NCBI GenBank assembly: GCA_001574975.1
Contig: KQ965739.1
Span: 446,966 to 510,965 of the forward strand
DNA length: 64,000 nucleotides
Origin: Gonapodya prolifera JEL478
Taxonomy: Eukaryota; Monoblepharomycota; Monoblepharidomycetes; Monoblepharidales; Gonapodyaceae
Direction of reading: 5' to 3'
Part shown: positions 26,240-36,136 of the stretch, one piece after another
Layout of the letters: each line of letters opens with the position of its first letter
How positions within the stretch are numbered: the first letter of the stretch is position 1
Notes under the pieces: model-generated
The model's input: only the letters and a program-made list of their open reading frames with translations
Told to the model about the DNA's origin: nothing
The model's database searches: none
Translations under genes and position numbers: made by a program

Positions 26240-27113
26240 TCACACCCGCTCCAACACCGCGAACTTGTACCCAACACCACCCTCCTCGCCTTCGGCACCG
26301 CTATACCGCCCTCGCGTCACCTTCTCTACGGCGCCCGGCACGTCCTTCCACTCGCTCCCGAGCGTCGGGAAGAAGGCGTCGCAGTCCCAACTCGCCCGTT
26401 CCCGAGTCTCCGGTGTCAACCCGCCCTCCGTCGACCGACCATCCTTCTCATCTACAGCCCCAGGCACTGACCCTGTCCCTGTTCGCCAGACGCGGGTCAG
26501 AAACACCCTTTTGCACGCCGGATGGGCGAGTGCTTCGGCGTACACCTGTGCGCCGCCAATGACGAACACTGCGTCCACGCGCGGGACGGCCGCCAGGTGG
26601 TCCATCGCAGACGTCAGCGAAGGTTTGAAAAGGAGCGTGCTAGGAGTCGTGGTGGTAGCGGCGTGCCTTTTTCGTGTGGGGTGCGAGCGAGCTGAATCGA
26701 CCCCAGATGGTATTACAAAGACGCACCAACGCTCACTCGTGCTGCAGGCTCTCCCACCGAGACGTGACCACGACGTTGATCCTGTCCCCGAGCGGACGCC
26801 ATTTGGGCGGGATGGACTCCCACGTCTTGCGGCCCATGATGACCGCATTTGTCACTGTCCTCCCACCCCCCCCGTCGCCCTTTTCCTTCCCCTCTCCCTC
26901 TCCCTCTCCCGCTCCCGCTCCCTGCCACTTTGCCTTCGCTCCCTCCGCCGCCTCTTCACGCACGACTCCGCTCTTCTCCGAGAAATGCGTCGTGACGAGT
27001 CGGAAGTACAGCACGTCGCGTTTGAGTCTCCAGGGGATCGCACCGCGCATGCCGATGCCGCCCGTGTCTGTCACGGCAACAATCATGTTGAGCGGCGGGG
27101 ATGGCGGCGGCAT
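26240..27113 (-). CDS. DHFR: Dihydrofolate reductase
   Basis: Reduces dihydrofolate to tetrahydrofolate with NADPH for thymidylate and purine synthesis. Two exons (26737-27113 and 26240-26639) join across an intron with GT..AG ends to give 258 residues. Visible blocks are MIVAVTDTGGIGMRGAIPW, the active-site acid in WRLKRDVLYFRLVTT (Asp where many have Glu), NAVIMGRKTWESIPPKWRPL with INVVVTSR, FVIGGAQVYAEALAHP, and CDAFFP near the end. Between the second helix and NAVIMGRKTW is an insert of about 45 residues rich in Gly, Glu and Lys, coded by a simple-sequence tract. There is no fused thymidylate synthase, which fits a fungus. The start is the ATG at 27113. Confidence 0.93.
26868..26930. repeat. 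CT-rich simple-sequence tract coding the DHFR insert
   Basis: Repeats of ctccct and cgctcc type, plus a short C run, lie in frame in DHFR exon 1. On the minus strand they encode alternating Gly/Glu/Lys. It looks like microsatellite expansion within coding sequence. Confidence 0.75.
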
Positions 27114-27344
27114 GGGACGTGGGAGGAGGGAGAATCAATGGGGAATACGGTAGGGATTTTATGACCGCAGGCGCATGTGAGAAACAGCACAGGAGATTTA
27201 CCTTGTTCTTGAATGCCATTTTAATCAAGTGAACAATGAATAAACAAGTGTAACGAATTTCGACGGCGACTGTGCTCAAGTTGTCTATACTGCTGACACC
27301 GGACACACAACAGACCCCCACACGCACCCACCACCCCCCTCCCC

Positions 27345-30300
27345 TCACCCCGTCTCTTCCGCCGACTTGGTCACGACACCCCCGCGGTGTTGCGAATTCA
27401 GATTGGTATTGCTTCCGGACACCGTGGACCCCCGTTGTTTTGCAGGTTCCCCTTGCAGATTGGTCAGACTGCCAACCGTGCGTTCCTGGAACCGCTGCTT
27501 GGTGCGCTCCTTTTCCATCCTGGCCCAGACTGTCAGTACATCAATAGGCGGAGCTGGATCAGCACTCGCCACAAACAGATTACACATAACGAAACGCACA
27601 AGATACAACGTACATGCAGGCAGCAACGAGTCCTCCGTCGGAAGTAGGTGAAGTCTCCCGGCGAACACGTAGAAGGCGCCCGAGATGGCGAGTTTGGCGA
27701 GGAAGAACACCACCGTCAACTGGAACGACCACGACGTCGAGATACCGTTGATCACCATGACAAGGCATAGCGCGAGTACGGACAGAGCACCAAAAATCCC
27801 CAGCGGGCTTTTCACGGGGCGGACAACCTACGTATGGAGGTGGTAGGTGTGGAGGCAAGGAAGGACGAGTGAGACAGTGAAGTGACGCTGAGAAACGCGA
27901 GGAACGTGGAGGTGAGAAAGGGTTGGTATTGTGAACGTACTTCAGGGTGTCGGATTTTGAACACAATATAGCATATCGCGATTCCCATGTACTGTTGAGC
28001 AAACATTAGTACAAATCCACAACACCACCATTGTCACAACCCCCTCACAGTAATCGCGCCCGCCAGCACCGTCAAATCCAACAGCACCGTCGACGACGCT
28101 TCAAGAGCCAGAACAACACTCAAACGAGGCCCTTCACCGCAGAAAACAGCAATCACGTACGGATTCCCGCCCCGTGCAAATTGCGTGTGTTGAACACAAA
28201 CAGTGCCATAAGATACGAGTACACAACCGCAAAGTATGTCGCTCGCGTGGGAACACCGTTGGCGTTGTCGTCCGTGACTGACAAGAGCTGCGGTAAGTAT
28301 CCCGCTCGGGAAAGGGCCCACGTTTGGCGCGAGGCTGACCAGAGCTGGAGGTGGTAAGGGGAATTTTGTGTCAACAACTGTGGCAGTGCGACTCTCCCTT
28401 GTTGGTCAAACCACATGTGCGCACCATGCCAAGCAGATTCGCTGTATAGGCCGGCAGGAGAAAAAGGATGTACCGCCGCCGGTATGACTCGCCGAATATG
28501 CTTGCAAATACGTCCACCATTGGGTAGTTAGAGCTTCCCATAACATACTGAGGGACGAGAAGCGCGTTGGGGTCTGTACACTCTCCGCTTTGATGGATTG
28601 GGACAGGACCAGTGACCTACCGCTCCGGGGAGAACGAGCACGTTGAACACCGTCAACAGCACGGCGAAGGCGAAGAGCGAGCCCCAGCTGGCCCAGAGCG
28701 AGGTCTTGACGTCTCGGATAGGCCGTGCGGCTTCCTTCAATGGAGAGGTGGAGCTCTTTTCTGACATCATCAGATGAGACGAAACCGAATCAGACTGACC
28801 TTGGATGCCAGCGAGAGGCATTCGAAGCCAGTAAACCACCACGCAGCCTAAGTAACAACGTTGACACAACTTTTCAGGCTTGGAACTTTTCAAGCAAACT
28901 CTGAACCTCACGTCTGCGGCAAATAAAAACCAGTTACGACAGCTGCTATCACCACGTGCATGGGCACACACCTGGTAGCGCCGACATAATTCCGCGCCCG
29001 TGGTCTGCAAACGCCTCGAGGTAGCAGTAAACTGCGTCCCCTACTCCATGCGTATCACCGTGACTGGAAATGCAAGGGTCCGAGTCCGGCACCAGGGCTT
29101 GAGGACTCGACCATGCCATTGAGGGGTCGAATCGAGTCGCGGCAGTGACGCAGAACGCAATTATCTGGAATGTTTGAGTTGGTAAGGAAGTAGTGGGAAA
29201 AAGCGGGATTGGACAAACCTGTAATGTGCAAACAGCTGGGAATGTGCACTCATGAGAATTGACTGTAAGCACTGCGCGAAAAATGGAGCCCACCGGAAAG
29301 ACAAGCCATGATAGTCCATGAGAGTGAATTTCTGTGGTTGATCAGCCAGACTTGAGGGGGACGCGGAAAAATCAGTTGCAGAATGCCCAACGATTGCACA
29401 GGGTTTCTTACCACAAGGCACAAGAAAAATTATCCACAGAAATGGTCCCCATGTGGAAGGGTCGATGTGCTGAAGAGACGGGACGTCCGAAGGAGCTCAC
29501 AAAATTACGCGTGAGCGTGTGGATCACGCACCAAAAATTCGCTCGCATAGTCTCCGAATCCGACGAGACAAAGACTAATAAACATACAATATCTGAAGTG
29601 GGTGGTGTGGTGCAGTACCTGAGATGTGAGTGAAGTTTGTTTGGTTGTTGATCACTGTGATGACTTACTCAAGATTTTCGCCTGTGCGGCAAAGCGGGGT
29701 TTCCCATCGTCAGACTGTATTCCCACAACCAAATGACAACCAGATACATACTGCTCCCCACAAAAAACGCGGCTCCGTTTCCAAGTACGGCACGAGTGTA
29801 CGCGAAAGCCCCGCCTGGTACCGGCACTGATGTGGACAGTTCAGATAGACAACCAGCAATTCCGGCGTACAAAAGAGCTGCAAGTGCTGTTGCTGCCCAG
29901 AAGCCACCGTACCCTCTAAAGGTAAGCTGACTCGGAAACGAACAAAATGATATCGCAAACAAACAAATTTCTCACGCGTGGGCTATGCCGATGTTCCATC
30001 CTGCGAATTCGCCACTGATAACGGCGGCGATGCCGAGCCCCCAGAGTTGAAACAACGTTGCTTTGTGTTTGGGTGGGGCACGACGCTCCATGTAGACTAG
30101 TTTGGAGGAAAACTTAATCACACATAGTACCCGTGAAGGCACCCTTGCTTACTTTTCCATCGCTCTTCCGAACTGGAGTCGTCGGGATATATGTCACGCA
30201 GAAAGTACCCGTGGTAAAAGCTGTTCCACCTCTGAGAGAGGCGGTCGTTCCAGGTTAAGGACGGGCCTTCGACATTTTTCGTTTCAACGTGGTCCGCAAT

Positions 30301-31027
30301 GGTCACGGCCTTTTTCGTTTTCGGACGAGATTCTACGTCATCCAAAGTTTCTTGCCGGAAACCATCGTGACCAATTTCAGGTGGTTGGACAGAGTCTTGT
30401 TGGCTCATGAGAGCCATCAACGGTGCATGAATCGACTGCCAACTTGTCTGAATCGCCTGTTCTGCAGTTTGCGGCAATCTACCAGGATCACGAAAATATA
30501 CTCTCGACGACCGGCGCTGGCTAGATGGTGTTGATACGGAGGTCTGCTCTGCGTTGGGGCAACTTTCTTCTTGCAACGCTTCTGACGCCCTGCGTTCCCC
30601 CGATATTGAGAATTTGCTTAGAATGGATGATCGTCGGCGAGTGGATGAGGCGGAGGATCCTCGCCGCTTGATGGTGGCCTGAGCCACGTCGGAACAACGG
30701 CTCACTGTGTCAATGAATAACATTCGCGAGCAGGGACACAACTCACGGGGGTAAGTGCGTTTTGGAAGAAAAAGTCGGTATCCATTGAAATTTTCAGAAG
30801 CGAGTCTTCCCCAAGTTTGTCCATCAGTAGTTCCATTTGCCTGGTTGCGTCTGTGTCTGAGATTTGTTTCTGCAGGAGATCGTGAGAGTCCCTTCGCCAT
30901 GCCACACTCGCGGAAGAACGACTCTCGAACTCACTTCGACGTCGCGCACCATGTGGTCCGATAGGTGATTCAGTGCGCTCGTGCTCCCCAGGCCCACTGG
31001 GAACTCGGTTATAAGATCGACGGACAT
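27345..31027 (-). CDS. APC-superfamily amino acid/amine permease with extended cytosolic tails
   Basis: A secondary transporter of the amino acid-polyamine-organocation type. The transporter core starts at about 30.1 kb (KHKATLFQLWGLGIAAVISG, then EFAGWNIGIAHAGYGGFW) and includes LSELSTSVPVPGGAFAYTRA, the TM3 region typical of ethanolamine- or amino-acid-permease-like members. Many hydrophobic exons follow, down to VLALCLVMVINGISTSWSF. Before it lies an unusually long N-terminal part of about 260 residues, starting MSVDLITEFPVGLG at 31027 and rich in Ser/Arg (KRRGSSASSTRRRSSILSK), which looks like phosphorylation-prone cytosolic sequence. The C-terminal tail ends GGVVTKSAEETG. There are more than ten short introns. 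The substrate cannot be told from sequence. Tandem to DHFR. Confidence 0.8.
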
Positions 31028-31265
31028 GGCAGGAGATTGGAAAAGCGGCAGGGGACTTTGGAGGAATTCCTCTGACACTGAGTTCAGCAAAAGGTCTCAA
31101 TCATCAGAATCGATCAGATCTAGTCCGTTTGCTGGGGGAGGGATTGCGACTTAATCGTCCACAGTTCGTTACTTGGCAAAAACGTCAGGCCTCATGCAGA
31201 GCGTAACTACAGTAACAGAAAGGAAACACAAGGAGAATAAACGGTCGACTGCTTTGTCTAATCCA

Positions 31266-34235
31266 TCAAAATACACTCCAACTCCTTCCTGCCATCACCC
31301 TCATCTCCACCACCCTCCTAGTCCAAGAACTATGTAAATTTCCTACAAAGCCCCCAGATCTCGAGCACACCAACTGTTCCAATATGGACCTCTCATTGAC
31401 GTCCAACGTGCTTGTAACCCACGTCGGTAATAAGCCCAGAATATCGTTCTGGAACAATACTGTTCTCCCCTCCGTCTCAACAAGAGCGCTGTTGTTGTCG
31501 CTCGTTACGTCTCGACTTCCACCACAGTCGCCACACCGAAAAACTTTCTTCAACGTCCTCCTGAATCGTCTCGCTCGCGCTCCATCTCCGAACTGATCTG
31601 TCGCAACAAACACGACCGGGTATTGGAAGACTGGAAAATCCCCTTTCAGCTTGTCAAGAATGTCCAATGGATCCTGCCAGCAACTTTTCACGAGTCCGGC
31701 ATTCGCCTCGCCACCATTCACTGCCAACGGCTGACACTTCGCCTCATAATCGCCCTGTCGTGCGTGTATGCACACCAAACGTTGCAATGTTGAGGACGGA
31801 GACGTTAAGGAAGGCGATGCTTTGGACGGCATACCGAGACCGTGCTGCAGCGCCAATCTTTCCAAACATCGGCCAGCAAGCTGGCTGATTTCTGGGCGAT
31901 ATTGGAGAGCTTCTGTTATCTCTCTGTAAATGGGGTCAGAACTCCTCTGCTTTGCTCCACTTCCCTCAGTTGGCCTCAAGAACTCATACATGGTCGTCAG
32001 AGGATATTTCTGCTTCACCCCAAAGTCGTAGTACCAAAACATACTCCCGAGAGCGAGTACACGGGACGAATCTTGACCGTGCCGTTTCAGTATCTCGTTG
32101 ATGGTCAGCTGATAGTAGGTGTTGTAGTCCTCCACAACGCCATCAAACGGTTCCGCGACTACGTCCCTGTAATACTCCACGATCTGCTCAAGAGTCGTCC
32201 CTTCCCCCAGAGAGTGGTATCGTACCGTCCCTAACGACTTTCCCGCATTCAAAGCCAGAAAGTTGTCCATGGAAATGTACCGGCAGGGGAGTAATGTGGA
32301 CAAGGCGCGGGCGTCAAAGTATTTTTCGAACGGTTCCCAAACAAAGTCCAAGGGGCGGAAAAGCACGGCCAAAGGCTTCTTGCCCCCGTTCATTTCATTT
32401 TGACCTGGGCTTGGTGCGAGCTTGTACCGCCAACCCAGGTGCGGAAGCACCACCGTCCGGTCCGTCATCTTCGCCAGAGCACACGCAGACTTAAACCCAG
32501 TCACTTGGTTGTTGAACTGCTCCCAGGGCATCATCATCAGATACTTGTCGTCTCCGTTGGACGACTTCATTCGCCGAAGTGTAATTTCCAGGAGCCGATC
32601 GAGCTGGGGCAGTGACACTCTGATGTCTTGATTCCTCCAGAAGTTCTTCGAGTCCATATTAGTCCAGTCAATCGGTTGGTTGAGTACGGTGTCCATATCC
32701 GCGTTCGTGAAACGGTGGCCTTCTACATACCCGGGTTGAAAGCGTGCATCTTCCAACCTCGAATTCTGGAAAAACACATAATGGACCCCCATGATCCGAC
32801 AAAGGTTGCGAAAAATCGTCTTGCGAAAATTGTAAGGGAAAATCTCGACGACGTGAGTCCCCGGTCGCATGAATAAAACGTGCGCGAGGCCGGCCCCGTG
32901 GGTTGCGACAAGAATATCCGAGCTAGTAATGTGCGACACTTGGTCTTGTAGATTCAGGTGCTCAAAAGCCTGAACATCAACGGTAACGGGTAATTTCTGC
33001 AGGTGTAGAATGAGAGCGTCTTCATTAATGATGGCTCGAGTGCCTCCTGCACGACGCAAAAGAAGCAGTTTAGGTATGGAAGGCGGATTTTCGGCCTCAG
33101 CCGGGGCGTTTGATGATTGCGTTTCGAGATACCCCAAATGTGATGCGGTACTGGACCGAAGTTGGATCAGACGATTGCGGAGGGTTGAGCAGAACGAAGT
33201 GAAAGCTATCTTGCGCAGATGAAATCGCGCCTCCTCCACGCGTTCGACTTCGAGCTCTGCCACATTTGCATCCTTGGACAGACCGATGATGGCACTCTGA
33301 TAGAGGGAGTTCTGCTCCCTGGGATCCTCGAACATAATCAAGGGCTTTTGTGTCACATATTGCAACAGCGGCAGAAACTTTTTTGGCCCCTTCGGGTCTA
33401 CCAACATGATACGCTGATGCATTGGGAAGAACATGTTGTAGTCCATGAGAGTGTACCATCCAGCGACACCCGCATAAATGGTGCGGAAGAGATTGTCCCA
33501 TAGAACTGACATGAAGAGGACGGGTTGTCGATAATAGAGAGCATCGTATGGCAGAGTGGATGGAGGTTGTTCGCGATGAAGGTAAATCGGGAAGAAGGGC
33601 GTACGGTTGGATGGAGGCAGAAAGCCGGGAGGATCTGGGTTGTTCAAATCGCAGTGGGGGTACGGATGAATCCAGGGTGGACCGTTTGGAAACTTGTCCA
33701 GTTCCGGCATTCCCATCATTTGTTCTTGCCAGGACCTCGTTGCGTTCGCCGCCGCGCTTCTCCAATCAACCTCTGTGCAATCGGCGAGAAAGCGGAACAC
33801 CGGACTTCCGAATCCAATCCCGGTAGTCATAGCGATTGAGCCGTTCCACCATGAAGGTTCTTGGAAAATGGGGTTCTTTGGAGAGAGGAATACGTGATAA
33901 TGCCCCCCAATCCGGTAGAGATTTCGAATGTAGCACGTGCACTGGGATGTGCGACATTCTACTTCTGATAAACGCTTATGAACCGGTGGAATACTAGTGT
34001 CCTCGTCCTTGGACAATTGTGAATTGACAGCTTTGACGGGTGACAGATTCCGAGCCCATGTTTCATTGAGCGATAAGGCGGCGCAAAGAATGAAGGTCAC
34101 GGTGCCGATGCAGATGTGTAATGATGGTGCGCGAAGACAGCATCGGATGGGCAACATGAGAGGGGACTCCCGCTGCGACACTGCACTGCGACCCGGATGA
34201 ATAAGTTTAGCCGGCGATTTGTCGAGATTCAGCAT
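31266..34235 (-). CDS. Bifunctional GT61 plus O-fucosyltransferase-like fusion, type II membrane protein
   Basis: One uninterrupted 989-codon reading frame. A hydrophobic anchor lies at about residues 38-56 (ICIGTVTFILCAALSL). The first lumenal domain (about 80-560) carries the GT61/EOGT-like core, with SSDILVATHGAGLAHVLF near residue 440 and GTHVVEIFPYNF just after. The second domain (about 570-989) opens with MPWEQFNNQVTGFKSACALA and contains VCIHARQGDY near residue 825, the HxRxGD-type GDP-binding motif of POFUT-like enzymes; it ends with GGFVGNLHSSWTRRV. GT61 enzymes transfer GlcNAc or xylose, and POFUT-like enzymes use GDP-fucose, so the fusion may add two sugars of one glycan in the Golgi (inference). 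Absence of introns is unusual here. Divergent from the decayed glycosyltransferase at 34.4 kb. Confidence 0.85.
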   Translation of the reverse strand: MLNLDKSPAKLIHPGRSAVSQRESPLMLPIRCCLRAPSLHICIGTVTFILCAALSLNETWARNLSPVKAVNSQLSKDEDTSIPPVHKRLSEVECRTSQCTCYIRNLYRIGGHYHVFLSPKNPIFQEPSWWNGSIAMTTGIGFGSPVFRFLADCTEVDWRSAAANATRSWQEQMMGMPELDKFPNGPPWIHPYPHCDLNNPDPPGFLPPSNRTPFFPIYLHREQPPSTLPYDALYYRQPVLFMSVLWDNLFRTIYAGVAGWYTLMDYNMFFPMHQRIMLVDPKGPKKFLPLLQYVTQKPLIMFEDPREQNSLYQSAIIGLSKDANVAELEVERVEEARFHLRKIAFTSFCSTLRNRLIQLRSSTASHLGYLETQSSNAPAEAENPPSIPKLLLLRRAGGTRAIINEDALILHLQKLPVTVDVQAFEHLNLQDQVSHITSSDILVATHGAGLAHVLFMRPGTHVVEIFPYNFRKTIFRNLCRIMGVHYVFFQNSRLEDARFQPGYVEGHRFTNADMDTVLNQPIDWTNMDSKNFWRNQDIRVSLPQLDRLLEITLRRMKSSNGDDKYLMMMPWEQFNNQVTGFKSACALAKMTDRTVVLPHLGWRYKLAPSPGQNEMNGGKKPLAVLFRPLDFVWEPFEKYFDARALSTLLPCRYISMDNFLALNAGKSLGTVRYHSLGEGTTLEQIVEYYRDVVAEPFDGVVEDYNTYYQLTINEILKRHGQDSSRVLALGSMFWYYDFGVKQKYPLTTMYEFLRPTEGSGAKQRSSDPIYREITEALQYRPEISQLAGRCLERLALQHGLGMPSKASPSLTSPSSTLQRLVCIHARQGDYEAKCQPLAVNGGEANAGLVKSCWQDPLDILDKLKGDFPVFQYPVVFVATDQFGDGARARRFRRTLKKVFRCGDCGGSRDVTSDNNSALVETEGRTVLFQNDILGLLPTWVTSTLDVNERSILEQLVCSRSGGFVGNLHSSWTRRVVEMRVMAGRSWSVF

Positions 34236-34419
34236 TGGCGCGCAAAGTCACGTGTCGATTCTCTGTTTTGAATCTCTGAGGATGCGCGTAAGCTGCAACC
34301 CCTGCTCTCGTCTATGCACGTTTACCGTGGCAGATGCAATCCAACATTGTGCCGTTCGCCCTCACGCCGTACGGACTCAATACCCTCCGATTGCTCTGGC
34401 GCAGAACACGCTCGAGTCT
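34236..34419. promoter_or_regulatory. Divergent upstream region between the GT61-POFUT fusion and a glycosyltransferase relic
   Basis: Some 184 bp between opposed start codons. The shared promoter role is inferred from the arrangement only. Confidence 0.35.
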
Positions 34420-35545
34420 ATGACCTCTTCAAAGAGGCTTTGGCTGCTCGTCATTGGTGCCGCGTTCGTGTTGGTGATTATGTGGCTCTCCGTCATGTTG
34501 GATCTTCGAAAGCACCGCGTCAAGCGCGAGCTCCAGAACGAAACTACTTTCCGACACGACACTACTTTCAAACCTTGCTATGGTGATCGAGCCATCGTTT
34601 ACACCGTCTTTGGAAACAAGTGGATGGACTATCAGGTCATAGCGTTGACGTTCGCTCGGGCGTTCCACCCCACCGAATGTATTTGTAGTTATTCGCCAAC
34701 CTTCCGTTACCGGAAGTGCTCCTCGCTCCGCGCTCGACGAATATCTGGTCAACAATCTGAAAATCAGCCTTGTTTCGGCTGACGACCTGGGGGGTTCGTT
34801 GGAGGATCGGCATCGACTCGAGAATGGGTTCGTACGTCCACTCGTCTGCCAACGATAAAGTCTATGAACTTTTCTGTATCCAGAGGTTTCTGTCGCTGGA
34901 CGCATTCTGTAAGACGCAAGACAGTAATGTTCTTTCATTCCTTCACGCAGACCTAGACATTCTTATGTTTGCGAAGCTCTTGGACGTGTTTGACATCCCA
35001 CCGGAGAAGGACATTTGGGCAATCCGGCCCGGGGGGACGTGACTAGCGCATTGGAATTGGAAATCGGTCGGAGATTTCGCAAAGTTCATCAGGCAGTTTT
35101 ACGCGAGACCAGTGGACATGGTACTGGAGGACATCCGGCGCTTCGGCGACGCCCCAAACAACAAAACACAATTTTCGGACATGTACCTAATGAAGAGACA
35201 TCGTACAAAGACCGGATGCAGTGGGACTTTTCTCCAGATGCGTTTAATGAATGGGAACTCAGCAGCAGCGGCGCTGTCCCGAGACGTGCGGGTGACATCT
35301 GTACGGGGAACGATAAAGAAATCAATGCTGCAAAGATTTTGCAGTGGCGAACAGCGGCCAATGTCAGCCAACTCTTGCCAAACTACTCAGTGCCGTTGTC
35401 CACGGATTCAGGAAAACCGATTGCATTGATGCATTTCCAGGGTGGGGGATGTAAAGACCTTATGTGTGCTTGGTTCTGTATTGCTTTGAACGCCGGCTTT
35501 GCGGCTCAGATACCGTGTTGCAAGGCCAAAATAGGGCCGAAATAG
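34420..35545 (+). pseudogene. Decayed glycosyltransferase-like gene
   Basis: Starts MTSSKRLWLLVIGAAFVLVI, a signal anchor, then AIVYTVFGNKWMDYQVIALT, VVIRQPSVTGSAPRS and LSFLHADLDILMFAKLLDVF; HADLD may be a DxD-like metal site. One good intron (about 52 nt) joins ENGF to RFLSLDAFC. The frame then breaks at least three times. A +1 shift near 34675 separates FARAFHP from VFVVIRQ. An in-frame TGA at 35039-35041 follows IWAIRPGGT, although similar sequence (HWNWKSVGDFAKFIRQFY) continues in the same frame. A -1 shift near 35190 leads into YKDRMQWDFSPDAFNEWE. The rest runs to CCKAKIGPK. This is either a recent pseudogene of a host glycosyltransferase or a region with several assembly errors. No exact family assigned. 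Confidence 0.65.
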
Positions 35546-36136
35546 TTCAGTAACGCGAGACCGATACCTTCCATCTTCGTCTCTGCACACAGTACCTGAA
35601 AGGGCCACAGTGGACATTTTTCCATCGTGCTATCTTTAACACGCTAATGAATTTCGTATAAAAACGGGAATTATAAATTCTACCCACGTCGTGCGTACCA
35701 TATTGTAGGCGCAGGGGAATGGGTGCTGGATGCACCCCCCATCACCTCTCCCGAGACGAGTGGCGGATTCCTCCTCATGAACAACGCCATCGGTATTCTT
35801 CTCATTGTTGTTATGGTGCAAAGAAAAATTTGTATGGGCAATTACACTGCTTTGACACGGAACTTATCTTCCAGGGTGGCTGTCGAGTGGTGTATTTCCG
35901 ACTGCCCTATCACTGTAACTTTATAAGCAGTATTCTTGCTTTTAGATATCACCTCATTACAACAAAAATGGTGCAACTATGAGACGGTGTTATAATGGCA
36001 ATCTTCGGTCACTAAAACGCTGGTATAGAAGTCAGATGAGGAAGGATCCGGACCTCAGCACCTGCGCATAAGCGATAATCATAAACAAGAGGACCGCGGA
36101 TTCTTAAAACAATTGCCATTCCAAATAAGTGGCTGG
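35546..36136. other. Intergenic, no gene recognised
   Basis: About 590 bp after the relic and before the convergent SGNH gene. AT-rich, with only short open frames and no family resemblance. Confidence 0.5.

Noticed and set aside
34820-34890. Additional frameshift in the decayed glycosyltransferase
   Set aside because: A 52-nt GT..AG intron between ENGF and RFLSLDAFC explains the frame change.
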